Made by a program: the position numbers and the translations under genes. The notes beneath the pieces are model-generated. The model was given only the letters and a program-made list of their open reading frames with translations, was not told the DNA's origin and did not search any database. Shown piece by piece: positions 32,885-42,100 of a stretch of 64,000 nucleotides of DNA. Origin of the DNA: Candidatus Saccharimonadota bacterium (GTDB lineage: Bacteria; Patescibacteriota; Saccharimonadia; Saccharimonadales; Saccharimonadaceae); assembly GCA_017652105.1 (NCBI GenBank), contig JAGCBP010000016.1:1-64000 (forward strand), written 5' to 3'. Each line of letters opens with the position of its first letter. Position 1 is the first letter of the stretch.

Positions 32885-33437
32885 CGGCGAGCCAACAGGG
32901 CACCGAGCTTTGAAGGTGCCAGAAGCTTTGCCGGATGAGCAGGTCAAAGATTCGCCGCTCAAAAAAATAGCCTCGGTATTTAGGAAAAAAACCGCAATCC
33001 AAGAGATTGTGAGAGAGCCGACTTCCGGTGGGATTGTTTTTCGCTTAACTTCGGATAAAAAAGATGTCGAGATTTTGCTAATTCAAGATTCTAAAGGTAG
33101 ATGGACAATTCCAAAGGGACATATTGAGCCGGGTGAAACTGCAAAAATGACCGCGAGGCGGGAAATTGAGGAAGAAACGGGACTAAGAAATTTTGATGTT
33201 TTGACATGGCTTGGTAAGATTCATTTCAAGTATCGCCGGGCGGATAAATTAGTATTGATGACTACGCAGATTTATTTGGTGCAGGCATTAGATGCTAGAG
33301 AGACTCCAACGGCTGAAAAGTGGATGAAGGGTATCAGATGGTTTACTTTTACAGATGCTTTGGATGTGATAGAATATGATGATATAGAAAAATTAATGTT
33401 AATAGCAAAAAGAAAAATACGAGCAGGAGATTTTTAA
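32748..33437 (+). CDS. Nudix hydrolase with basic N-terminal extension
   Basis: 229 residues. Residues about 85-229 are a Nudix fold with a complete Nudix box GHIEPGETAKMTARREIEEETGL. The first 80 residues are basic, Pro/Arg-rich and probably disordered. Substrate unknown (nucleotide sugars, diadenosine polyphosphates or oxidised nucleotides are options). The ATG start overlaps nusB by 137 nt in a different frame; no good start codon with a ribosome binding site occurs downstream of the nusB stop, although TTG and GTG codons exist near 32910. Followed by rnc after 3 nt. Confidence 0.85.
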   Translation: MNQNEPIRRTPKAPTPASPARRMVRTQSVMLKPQTARPQRTVQRPNGEPTGHRALKVPEALPDEQVKDSPLKKIASVFRKKTAIQEIVREPTSGGIVFRLTSDKKDVEILLIQDSKGRWTIPKGHIEPGETAKMTARREIEEETGLRNFDVLTWLGKIHFKYRRADKLVLMTTQIYLVQALDARETPTAEKWMKGIRWFTFTDALDVIEYDDIEKLMLIAKRKIRAGDF

Positions 33438-33440
33438 AAA

Positions 33441-34199
33441 ATGAAAAATTCAGTTGACGTGGCTCCGTATGAGGAGTTTGCTAAAGAAAAATTAGGCCTC
33501 AAATTTAAAGATATTAATCTGCTGGTGACGGCGCTCACACACAGGAGTTATGTAAATGAGCATAAAGCGGCTAATATTACACATAATGAACGATTAGAAT
33601 ATTTAGGAGATGCAGTTCTAGAATTAGTTTCTTCGGATTTTTTATATCGAAGATATAATGAATCTGAGGGAATTATGACGGCTCTTCGATCGGCTTTGGT
33701 CAGAACCGAATCTATTGGTGCCGCAGGTTATGAACTTGGCTATGAGCCGTTGGTGCGGCTTTCTAAGGGTGAAAAAATGGGTTCTGAGCGGGCTCATGAA
33801 GTGATTATGGCGGATTGTTTTGAGGCGGTAATTGGGGCGATCTATCTTGATCAGGGCTATGATAAAGCCAAAGATTTTATTGATAAACATATTTTGTCAA
33901 AAATTGATGATGTAATAAAGGAAGGTACTTGGCGAGACCCGAAGTCTTACGTGCAAGAGCTTTCGCAGAAAATGAACGGTGTGACGCCGACCTATCGAAC
34001 CCTCAGAGAGGATGGGCCGGATCATGACAAACATTTTGTGGTGGGAATGTATATCGATGGGGATTTGTTTGCATCCGGTGAAGGACATTCCAAGCAAGAG
34101 GCACAAACTATGGCGGCAAAAACTGCAGTGAAAAAGTTTCGCAAGATGTTAGGGCCGGAGATTGACCAGTTTAAGAAAAATATCGAGATGGAAGAGTAA
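33441..34199 (+). CDS. rnc: Ribonuclease III
   Basis: Double-strand-specific RNase for rRNA and mRNA processing. 252 residues: the signature NERLEYLGDAVLELVSSDFLY, the second catalytic region ADCFEAVIGAIYLDQGYDKA, and a C-terminal dsRNA-binding domain (PKSYVQELSQKMNGVTPTYR... GEGHSKQEAQTMAAKTA). Its last codons lie inside the arm of a large inverted repeat shared with the convergent rpsP 3' end. Confidence 0.96.
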   Translation: MKNSVDVAPYEEFAKEKLGLKFKDINLLVTALTHRSYVNEHKAANITHNERLEYLGDAVLELVSSDFLYRRYNESEGIMTALRSALVRTESIGAAGYELGYEPLVRLSKGEKMGSERAHEVIMADCFEAVIGAIYLDQGYDKAKDFIDKHILSKIDDVIKEGTWRDPKSYVQELSQKMNGVTPTYRTLREDGPDHDKHFVVGMYIDGDLFASGEGHSKQEAQTMAAKTAVKKFRKMLGPEIDQFKKNIEMEE

Positions 34200-34368
34200 A
34201 AGGAGCGATTTGTTCGCTGGGACTTGTTCACTTATAAAATTTACAACATGAAGTCAAGAAAAAATGTCCTTAAGACTGGGACATTTTTTCATTGTTAGGT
34301 TGTAAATTTTATGTGAACAAATCTGGTCTAAATCTCATTATGCTCACAAATCACTCCTTTTACTCTTC
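34191..34368. repeat. Nested inverted repeat and bidirectional terminator between rnc and rpsP
   Basis: Three nested dyads. Outer: 23-bp arms with one mismatch (34191-34213 and 34346-34368), each covering the last codons and stop of one of the convergent genes. Middle: 22-bp arms (34224-34247 and 34299-34320) with a 2-nt bulge. Inner: a perfect 11-bp hairpin AAAAAATGTCC (34259-34269) with its complement (34279-34289), acting as a terminator in both directions. As a consequence both mRNAs carry nearly the same 3' end. Confidence 0.8.
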
Positions 34369-34773
34369 GGCTGGAGCTTCGGCTTCTGCTGGAGCTTCGG
34401 CTTCGACTGGCGCCTCGGTTTCGGCTGGAGCAGTTTCTTCAGCGGCTGGAGCCTCTTCTTTTGGCTGGTTTTTGCGCAGCTTATCAGCGTGCTTAGCCTT
34501 GGCAGATTTCTTTGGCTCTTCTTTGTACCATTTCGGTAGTTTAACGCCGTTTTTCTTTAAAATGAAGGCCACGCGAGAGCTAGGCTTGGCGCCATTTTTT
34601 AGATATTTTTCTACCAATTCCTTATTTAGGACAAGGGCCTTGGTGGTTGGGTTGTAGTTGCCGACCTCAGCCACAACGCGCCCAGAAAGAGGGTGACGCT
34701 GGGATTCTTGGACGACTATCCGGTACACAGGGAGGTGTGTCCGGCCATTACGCTGCATACGAATCGCTAGCAT
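34360..34773 (-). CDS. rpsP: 30S ribosomal protein S16 with repetitive acidic tail
   Basis: 137 residues. The core MLAIRMQRNGRTHLPVYRIVVQES...GRVVAEVGNYNPTTKALVLNKELVEKYLKNGAKPS is S16. From about residue 85 it continues with a basic then Glu/Ala/Pro-rich repetitive tail (EAPAE units), unusual for this protein. A GGAG-type ribosome binding site precedes the start. It is transcribed away from the KH-protein gene; in Firmicutes the two are neighbours in the same direction. Confidence 0.94.
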   Translation of the reverse strand: MLAIRMQRNGRTHLPVYRIVVQESQRHPLSGRVVAEVGNYNPTTKALVLNKELVEKYLKNGAKPSSRVAFILKKNGVKLPKWYKEEPKKSAKAKHADKLRKNQPKEEAPAAEETAPAETEAPVEAEAPAEAEAPAEE

Positions 34774-34896
34774 ATTTTCTCCTTAATTTACTATTCTTTT
34801 TTATTTTAGCATAAAATGTCCAAAAATACAAGATACAAATTGCAAGGCTTGTGCTATAATGAATTTATATACTAATTTAATAATTTGGAGATAAAA

Positions 34897-35346
34897 ATGG
34901 CTACTATTGACCAGCAATTTGTAGAATATATCGTAAAAACCTTAGTCAACAATCCCGACAAAGTATCAGTAGAGCGCAAAATCGATGAAAAGGGTGTGCT
35001 TCTATCTCTTACCGTAGATCCAGAGGATGTGGGCAGAGTGATTGGTAAACGCGGCGCGACTGCACAGTCTCTTAGAGTGTTGCTCCGGGCGCTTGGCACC
35101 AAACAGGATGCTAGATACAACCTTAAGATTATTAATACTGATGAAGAGGGTGGCGAACCAAAAGAACACGCTAAGAAAGAAGAACCAGTAGTAACCCATG
35201 ATAATGCAGAAGACGCTAAAGAAGTGGTAGCTGAAGATGTGGAAGATGTAGAAAAGGAACCAGAGGAAGAGGCAGAGGATAGTTCTTCAGAATTAGCTGA
35301 AAAAACACGAGCTGAGCTAGCCGATCTAGATGATCTAGACATCTAG
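34897..35346 (+). CDS. KH-domain RNA-binding protein (KhpA/YlqC-like) with acidic tail
   Basis: 149 residues. Residues 1-78 form a KH domain: QQFVEYIVKTLVNNPDKVSVERKID, then VDPEDVGRVIGKRGATAQSLRVLLRAL, the GxxG loop being GKRG. KhpA binds RNA broadly and affects cell division in Gram-positive bacteria. The remaining 70 residues are Glu/Asp-rich and not part of the standard protein. The start is chosen at MATID, with TTGGAG 9 nt upstream and TATAAT at 34855-34860. Confidence 0.87.
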   Translation: MATIDQQFVEYIVKTLVNNPDKVSVERKIDEKGVLLSLTVDPEDVGRVIGKRGATAQSLRVLLRALGTKQDARYNLKIINTDEEGGEPKEHAKKEEPVVTHDNAEDAKEVVAEDVEDVEKEPEEEAEDSSSELAEKTRAELADLDDLDI

Positions 35347-35398
35347 TTTTTTGGACTTCTTTTTTGAATAAAGAAGCTCCAGCGAAGAAAATTATCAT

Positions 35399-35435
35399 AA
35401 AAACAGAGTCAGGCACACGTCCTGACTTTGTTTTT
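35399..35435. terminator. Bidirectional terminator
   Basis: Stem CAGAGTCAGG (35404-35413) with CCTGACTTTG (35421-35430), a 7-nt loop, T5 on the plus side and an A run on the left. It ends khpA and may back up termination of the minus-strand transcript from 35528. Confidence 0.8.
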
Positions 35436-35441
35436 AGAACC

Positions 35442-35528
35442 AAAAAACACCCTCAACGGTGGGCGCTTTTTAGACATATATAAGCTCTCAACTGTTCCAT
35501 TAAAGCCGACTCGCAGTTAGTTAGCTTA
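35442..35528 (-). ncRNA. Candidate small RNA divergent from rpoB
   Basis: The minus strand has TTGATT (35557-35562), a 16-bp spacer and TATAAT (35535-35540), predicting +1 near 35528. The transcript can pair AAGCT/AGCTT and AACTG/CAGTT (between about 35523 and 35472) into a long imperfect stem. It could end at a short CACC/GGTG hairpin (35461-35448) followed by six U. No ORF is visible. It is not recognised; the terminator is weak. Confidence 0.35.
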
Positions 35529-35581
35529 AGCTTAATTATACACGGGTTTTTAGTGGAATCAAGAGTTTTCTTAGTAAAAAG

Positions 35582-35600
35582 TTTTCCACATGGTGGAAAA
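35582..35600. promoter_or_regulatory. 19-bp dyad upstream of rpoB promoter
   Basis: TTTTCCAC, ATG centre, GTGGAAAA: a perfect operator-like dyad. It sits between the divergent minus-strand promoter (35535-35562) and the rpoB -35 box (35615), a good position for a dimeric regulator of both. Confidence 0.5.
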
Positions 35601-35614
35601 AGTGGATTTTAGTC

Positions 35615-35800
35615 TTGAATTTTTGAGAAAAATGTAATAAAATAATATCAAGAAGTAGTGTGCTTTGCCCAAAAATCTTTAAGAGAAGTGGCGATTCTCG
35701 AGGGGGAGGCAGGGCAGTAATCTTCGGCGCTGAGACAGTCCGACTATGGAGGGTTGTGCTGTCAAAAAAGATACTAATAACACTAATTAAAAGAGGTAAA
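35615..35800 (+). promoter_or_regulatory. rpoBC promoter and structured leader
   Basis: TTGAAT (35615-35620), 17-bp spacer, TAAAAT (35638-35643), predicted +1 near 35650. The roughly 150-nt leader contains GAGAA/TTCTC (about 35684-35700) nested in TTGCCC/GGGCAG, and GACAG/CTGTC pairing across about 35733-35764. It ends with AAGAGGTAAA before the ATG. rplJ-rplL, which usually precede rpoB, are absent here, so the leader may hold the local control. Confidence 0.55.
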
Positions 35801-38800
35801 ATGGCGACAAAACCAAATCAGAACCGTGTCTTCTTTACGGAGGAGGACAAAGCGGTAGAAGTCCCAGATATGGCTATTCACCAGAAAAAGTCATGGGAGG
35901 ATTTTATCGAAAACGGTTTGCAAGAGGTTTTTGACGAGCTTAATCCGATCGATGATTATACTGGCCAAAAATTTTCTCTCCGTTTTAAAGAATATCATTT
36001 TAAAGAGTCACAGGAGTCGGAAAAAGACGCAAAATACAATCTGGCTACCTTTGAAAAGCCGCTTTATGTGGTAGTAGAGCTCGAAAACAAGAAAACCAAA
36101 ACTAAAAAGAAGCAAGAGATTTACTTTGGTAACTATCCTTGTATGACTGATCGGGCAACCTTTGTGATCAATGGTACCGAGCGGGTGATTGTTTCGCAAT
36201 TGATTCGCTCCGCAGGGGTGTTCTTTACTGCTGAAAATATCGGAGTAAAGAATCTCTATGGGGCTAAGGTAATTCCTGGCCGTGGAGCATGGCTTGAATT
36301 CGAAACCACAGCCAATGGTATGATCAGTGTAAAAATTGATCGTCGGCGCAAGATTCCGGTAACTACTTTCCTTAGAGCTCTCGGTATGAAGGAAAGCGAA
36401 ATCAAAAAAGCCTTCGCTAAGGTCGATACCGGAGAAAAGAAATTCATTGAAGCTACTCTTGAGAAAGATCCAAGTTCTACTCAAGGTGAGGCGCTTCTCG
36501 AAGTTTATAGAAGAATTCGCCCAGGTGACCTAGCCACAGTAGAAAATGCAAAATCGATGATTGATCGGATGTTCTTTGATCCGAAGCGTTACGATTATTC
36601 TAAAGTTGGTCGGTTTAAGATGAACCGGAGATTAGGTTTTGACACGCCGAATGAGCCAGAATATCGTACACTACAAATGAAAGATGTGGTAGCGATTATC
36701 ACCGAGATTATTCGTCTCAACAATACGCAAGAGCCAGCCGATGATATCGACTCTCTATCTAACCGTAGAGTAAAATTGGTTGGCGAATTGGTGCAAAGGC
36801 AATTCCGGTTAGGTATGCTCAGATTGCAACGCAATATTCTTGATAGAATGTCAATGGCAAATCCAGATGACGCAGTGCCTTTGCAGTTGATTAATCCTCG
36901 CCCAGTGGTGGCGGCCGTGAAGGAATTTTTCTCAACTTCACAACTTTCCCAGCTGATGGATGAGGTAAACCCATTTTCAGAGCTTGCACATAAGCGGCGT
37001 CTTTCCTCGATGGGTCCTGGTGGTCTCACCCGGGAACGTGCTGGCTTTGATGTTCGCGATGCTCACCCAACTCATTACGGTAGAATTTGTACCGTAGAGA
37101 CTCCAGAAGGTGGCAACGTGGGTCTTGTGCTAAACCTTGCAACTTACGCTCGGATTAATGAATATGGCTTTATCGAAGCACCATATCGGGTAGTAAAAAA
37201 TGGTAAAATTACCGATGAAGTCGTTTATATGGATGCAGCGACAGAGGATGACAAAATTATTGCTGATGCATCTGTCAAAATCGACAAAAATGGCAAATTC
37301 ACTGAAGATTGGGTATCTGCACGGGTACATGGTAAACCAGCTCAGGTAGAAGCCAAAAAAGTTACCCATGTAGATGCGGCCCACAAGGAAATTCTGGGTG
37401 TTTCGGCTTCTCTAATTCCGTTTGTCGAGAAGAACCGGGTCGACCGTTCATTGATGGCTTGCGCCATGCAGAAACAAGCTGTACCGCTACTTAGAACTGA
37501 TAATCCAATCGTTGGTACTGGTATCGAGGCGGAAGTCGCCAAAAACACCTCGCAACTAGTTACCGCCGAAGGTACTGGTGTAGTTGAAAAAGCCGATGGT
37601 GAATCGGTAGTCGTAAAATACGATAAGGGTGGTAAGCACGAATACAAATTGCAACATTTCGAAAAGACTAATGATGACCGTTGTTACAACCAGCGCACAG
37701 TGGTAGCACGAGGTCAAAAAGTCAAAAAAGGTGATGCTTTGATTGAAGGTGCATCTATTCATAACAAAGAGTTAGCACTTGGTCGCGACCTCTTGGTAGC
37801 CTTTATGCCATGGCGTGGTTACAATATGGATGACGCCATCGTGATTTCTAATCGTTTGGTAGAAGACGATACGCTTACTTCTATCAATATCAAAGATTTT
37901 GATGTAGAAGTTCGTGAAACTAAACTTGGCCCAGAGCAAGTTACTCGGGATATTCCAAACGTTTCTGAACATTCTTTGAGGCATCTTGGTGAGGACGGTA
38001 TCGTAACCATCGGTTCGGAAGTAAAAAATGGCGACATCTTGGTAGGTAAAATCACACCAAAAGGTGAAAGAGAGTTGTCCTCTGAGGAGAGACTGCTTCG
38101 CGCTATCTTTGGTGAAAAAGCCAATGACGTGCGTGATACTTCTGTAAGAATGAATGGCTCCTCAGTGGGTAAGGTTGTGGATGTTCGAGTATATGAAGCA
38201 GATAAATGCCGTGAACAAGGCCATGAGCTTAAAGCCGGCGTGATTAAACAGATTAAGATTTACGTAGCAGAAATGCGTAAGATTGGTGTAGGTGATAAGT
38301 TGGCTGGTCGCCATGGTAACAAAGGTGTGGTATCTAGAGTACTTCCGGTAGAAGATATGCCATTCATGGAAGATGGTACACCGATTGATATCATTCTTTC
38401 GCCAATGGGCGTGCCTTCACGTATGAATCTAGGTCAGCTCTTTGAGATTCACTTAGGTATGGCGGCAAAAGCATTAGGCTACAAGGTAGCTACTCCACCA
38501 TTTAATGGGGTGCCAGATGAAGTAATTTCAGATGAGCTAGAAAAAGCTGGATTCTCTCGTGACGGTAAGGTACAACTTTATGATGGCCTAACTGGTGAGC
38601 CGTTTGATGAAAGGACTTCAGTTGGTGTAATGCACATGCTCAAACTTCACCACATGGTGGAAGATAAGATTCACGCTCGGTCTACCGGTCCGTACACGAT
38701 GGTGACTCAGCAGCCACTCGGTGGTAAGGCTCAGAATGGTGGTCAGAGATTCGGGGAAATGGAGGTATGGGCACTCGAAGCTTATGGTGCTGCCACCACT

Positions 38801-39193
38801 CTCCAAGAAATGCTTACCATCAAATCTGATGATGTATACGGTCGGGCTAAGGCGTACGAAGCAATCATCAAGCATGAACCAATTGAGGGTCCGAAACTTC
38901 CAGAAGGCTTTAACGTGCTAGTAAAAGAGCTCCAAGGTTTAGGACTTAAGGTGGATCTTTTGGATCACGGTGAATCAGCGGATGCTGGCGACGTGATTGA
39001 AAAGACTTCGCGCGAGATTGAAAAATCAAAAGACGACCAATCAATTTATGATCAACATAAGAAAGATACCGAGCCGGCATCGATTGACCTCGATGAGAAT
39101 GAGGCGGCAGCGATGATGGCAGAGGAGGGTATCGAAATAATAGAGGGCGATGAGCTAGAAGATGGCACTGTTGACCTCGGAGAGGAGTTGTAA
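35801..39193 (+). CDS. rpoB: RNA polymerase subunit beta
   Basis: 1130 residues, starting at MATKPNQNRVFF behind AGAGG. The rifampicin region reads SQLSQLMDEVNPFSELAHKRRLSSMGPGGLTRERAG; the main rifampicin-contacting residues (Gln, Asp, His, Arg, Ser at E. coli 513, 516, 526, 529, 531) are kept. ETPEGGNVGLV, GYNMDDAIVIS, GDKLAGRHGNKGVVSRVLP and the C-terminal GGKAQNGGQRFGEMEVWALEAYGA are conserved. The protein ends with an acidic extension of about 60 residues. rpoC starts 1 nt after the stop. Confidence 0.97.
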   Translation: MATKPNQNRVFFTEEDKAVEVPDMAIHQKKSWEDFIENGLQEVFDELNPIDDYTGQKFSLRFKEYHFKESQESEKDAKYNLATFEKPLYVVVELENKKTKTKKKQEIYFGNYPCMTDRATFVINGTERVIVSQLIRSAGVFFTAENIGVKNLYGAKVIPGRGAWLEFETTANGMISVKIDRRRKIPVTTFLRALGMKESEIKKAFAKVDTGEKKFIEATLEKDPSSTQGEALLEVYRRIRPGDLATVENAKSMIDRMFFDPKRYDYSKVGRFKMNRRLGFDTPNEPEYRTLQMKDVVAIITEIIRLNNTQEPADDIDSLSNRRVKLVGELVQRQFRLGMLRLQRNILDRMSMANPDDAVPLQLINPRPVVAAVKEFFSTSQLSQLMDEVNPFSELAHKRRLSSMGPGGLTRERAGFDVRDAHPTHYGRICTVETPEGGNVGLVLNLATYARINEYGFIEAPYRVVKNGKITDEVVYMDAATEDDKIIADASVKIDKNGKFTEDWVSARVHGKPAQVEAKKVTHVDAAHKEILGVSASLIPFVEKNRVDRSLMACAMQKQAVPLLRTDNPIVGTGIEAEVAKNTSQLVTAEGTGVVEKADGESVVVKYDKGGKHEYKLQHFEKTNDDRCYNQRTVVARGQKVKKGDALIEGASIHNKELALGRDLLVAFMPWRGYNMDDAIVISNRLVEDDTLTSINIKDFDVEVRETKLGPEQVTRDIPNVSEHSLRHLGEDGIVTIGSEVKNGDILVGKITPKGERELSSEERLLRAIFGEKANDVRDTSVRMNGSSVGKVVDVRVYEADKCREQGHELKAGVIKQIKIYVAEMRKIGVGDKLAGRHGNKGVVSRVLPVEDMPFMEDGTPIDIILSPMGVPSRMNLGQLFEIHLGMAAKALGYKVATPPFNGVPDEVISDELEKAGFSRDGKVQLYDGLTGEPFDERTSVGVMHMLKLHHMVEDKIHARSTGPYTMVTQQPLGGKAQNGGQRFGEMEVWALEAYGAATTLQEMLTIKSDDVYGRAKAYEAIIKHEPIEGPKLPEGFNVLVKELQGLGLKVDLLDHGESADAGDVIEKTSREIEKSKDDQSIYDQHKKDTEPASIDLDENEAAAMMAEEGIEIIEGDELEDGTVDLGEEL

Positions 39194-39194
39194 T

Positions 39195-42100
39195 ATGGCG
39201 TGGATGGACAATTACATTAGCGCATCTGACTTTGACTCGATCAGACTTAGCGTAGCCAGTAGAGATGATATCTTGAACTGGAGTTACGGTGAAGTGACTA
39301 AGCCAGAGACAATTAATTATCGCACCCAAAAACCAGAAAGAGACGGTCTTTTCTGTGAAAGGATTTTTGGGCCAACCAAAGATATTAATCCGCATGATTC
39401 TAAGCTTAAAGGTGTAAGAAGTCGTGAAGCAGCGGTAGATAAAGAAGGAAATCTCGTAACCAAGTCGATCACCCGTCGCGAACGGATGGGGCATATTGCA
39501 CTTGCTGCACCGGTTGCGCATATTTGGTTTATGAGAGGCGTGCCTTCTGCTTTGTCGCTTCTACTTGATATTACCGTAAAAAATATTGAGAAAGTAGTAT
39601 ACTTTGCAACTTATTTGATTATAGATGCAAAAGATGAAGCAGTTCAAGCTACTCTGGAGCAATTGGAGCAGCAAACTATTGCGGCAAGAGAAGCTATTAA
39701 AATTCGCTATACCGAGGCTGCTAAAGCTAAAGATGCCGATGTAAAAGCTTTGGCTGAGCAACAGGATGGTGAGCTCGAAGCTCTAGAGAGCGATTATACT
39801 GCGAGAAAAACTTTGCTCGAATCCTTTAAAAAGGGCGGTGTAATTACAGAAGTTGATTACCGTAATCTTCCAGAAGAATACGAAGAATTGATTACGGTGG
39901 AAATGGGTGCAACCGCCATCAAAAAGCTTCTAGACGAGATTGATCTCGATAAATTGATTGAGGATTTGCAAAAGCAAGCCGAAGAAGCTAAAGGTCAAAA
40001 AGAGAAGAAAATTCAAAAGCGTTTGAAAACTCTTGAGGGTATGCAAGCGGCTGGCATCAAACCGGAAGATTTGGTGCTTACTGTGGTGCCGGTGATTCCT
40101 CCGGATCTTCGGCCAATGATTGCGCTTCCGGGCGGTCGATTTGCGACTTCCGATCTCAACGATTTGTATCGCCGGGTAATTAACCGTAACAATCGTTTGA
40201 AAAAATTGATGGACTTAAATGCTCCAGAAGTGATTTGTAGAAACGAGATGCGGATGCTCCAAGAGGCGGTAGATTCTTTGATTGATAACTCTGCAGCTCA
40301 TGGTTCTAGAGGTGCAAGTTCTACAAATGGTCGACGTAAACTTAAATCTTTGTCTGATCTTCTCAAAGGTAAGCAAGGTCGTTTCCGTCAGAACCTTCTT
40401 GGTAAGCGTGTAGATTATTCTGGTCGTTCAGTAATTGTGGTAGGTCCAGAACTTAAACTTAATGAGTGTGGTCTTCCTAAGCAAATGGCACTTGAACTCT
40501 TTAAGCCGTTCGTAATTTCATGGTTAATTGGTCATGAACATGCTAATAATATCCGGGCAGCTTCGAGACTCATAGAAGCAAAAGAAACGGTAGTTTGGGA
40601 TGCACTTGATGAGGTAATCGAGGGTAAATATGTGCTACTTAACCGGGCTCCGTCGCTTCACCGTTTGAGTGTACAAGCTTTCCAGCCGCGCCTCATTGAT
40701 GGCAAAGCGATTAAACTTCATCCTTTGGTAGCATCGGGCTTTAATGCTGACTACGATGGTGACCAGATGGCGGTACATCTACCACTTTCTGAGGAAGCTC
40801 AAAAAGAAGCTAAAGAGCTCATGACGGCAGAGAAAAACCTGTTGAAGCCAGCAGACGGTTCTCCAGTACTCGCGATTTATCAGGATGTGGTACTTGGCGC
40901 TTACTATCTTACTTATGATAAGCCTGGTACGGATACAGATAAGCCAAAAGCTTTCTCGTCCGTGTACGAAGCAGAGATGGCCTATGAGCAAGGTGTGATT
41001 GCGCTTCAAACTCCGATTCGGGTGTTTACCAAGAAAGAGGTTCGCAACACTACTCTTGGCCGGGTAATCTTTAATGAGATTTTGCCAAAAGAGTATCCAT
41101 ATGATAATTCAGTGCAAACTAAGAAACATCTTTCTAAAGTAATGGCAGACATATTTGATCTTTACGGTCCCGAAGCGACTGTCAAGACCGCGGATGCGCT
41201 TAAAGATTTGGCCTTCGAATATGAAACAATTGCTTCTATCTCTACGGCTAAAGATGACTATCCGACCTACGATGAAATTGATGACTTTATTGCTGAGGGT
41301 GACGCGAAAACCGCAATGATTCAGCAGGATTTCAACGATGGTCTTACCACTGAGGATGAGCGTTATCGCCTTACCATTGCGAACTGGCGCGATATTGATG
41401 CTAAAATTTCCGATTTCTTGTCTTCGAAATTAGCGGAGATGGATACTGACATCGCGGTGATGGTGAACTCGGGTGCTCGTGGTAATATTTCCAATATCAA
41501 GTTGGCTTCGGCAGAGATTGGTATCATGGTGGATATTAACAACAACGAGATTGAGCTTCCGGTGAAGTCATCCTACAAGAAAGGTCTCAACACTTTGGAG
41601 TCATTCATCGCAACACGGGGTGCACGTCAGGGCCAGGTGTCTACGGCGCTTCGTACGGCGGACTCCGGGTATCTTACTCGTCGTCTCGTAGATGTGTCTC
41701 AGGACGTGTTTACGACTGATGAGGAGGCGGAAGATCCAGGCTTTGCAGTCTACAAGAGCGAAACCGAGATTTCTGGTATTGAATTTACCGCAAGAATTGC
41801 TGGGCGCTATACAGCAGAACCAGTGCCAGGCTATTTGGAGGCAGATGAACTTATCACTAAAGAAATTGCCGAGCAGATTGAGGCAGATGACAAGGTAGAA
41901 TTCGTAAAAATTCAATCAATACTTTCGACTACTGCAGTCGAAGGTGTGCCAAGGAAAGCTTACGGTGTAGATATGTCTACCCGTGAACTCGTAGCGGCTA
42001 ACGAACCAGTAGGGGTGATTGCTGCACAATCACTGGGTGAGCCAGGTACGCAGCTAACACTTGATACTAAACACGGTTCTGGTGTGGCGGGTTCTGGTGC

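Noticed and set aside
35442-35528. SRP RNA, tmRNA or RNase P RNA upstream of rpoB
   Set aside because: No GGAA-capped SRP domain core, tRNA-like tmRNA end or RNase P conserved core was found; kept only as an unassigned candidate.
36900-37100. Rifampicin-resistance substitutions in rpoB
   Set aside because: Neighbouring positions differ from E. coli, but the main rifampicin-contacting residues are unchanged.
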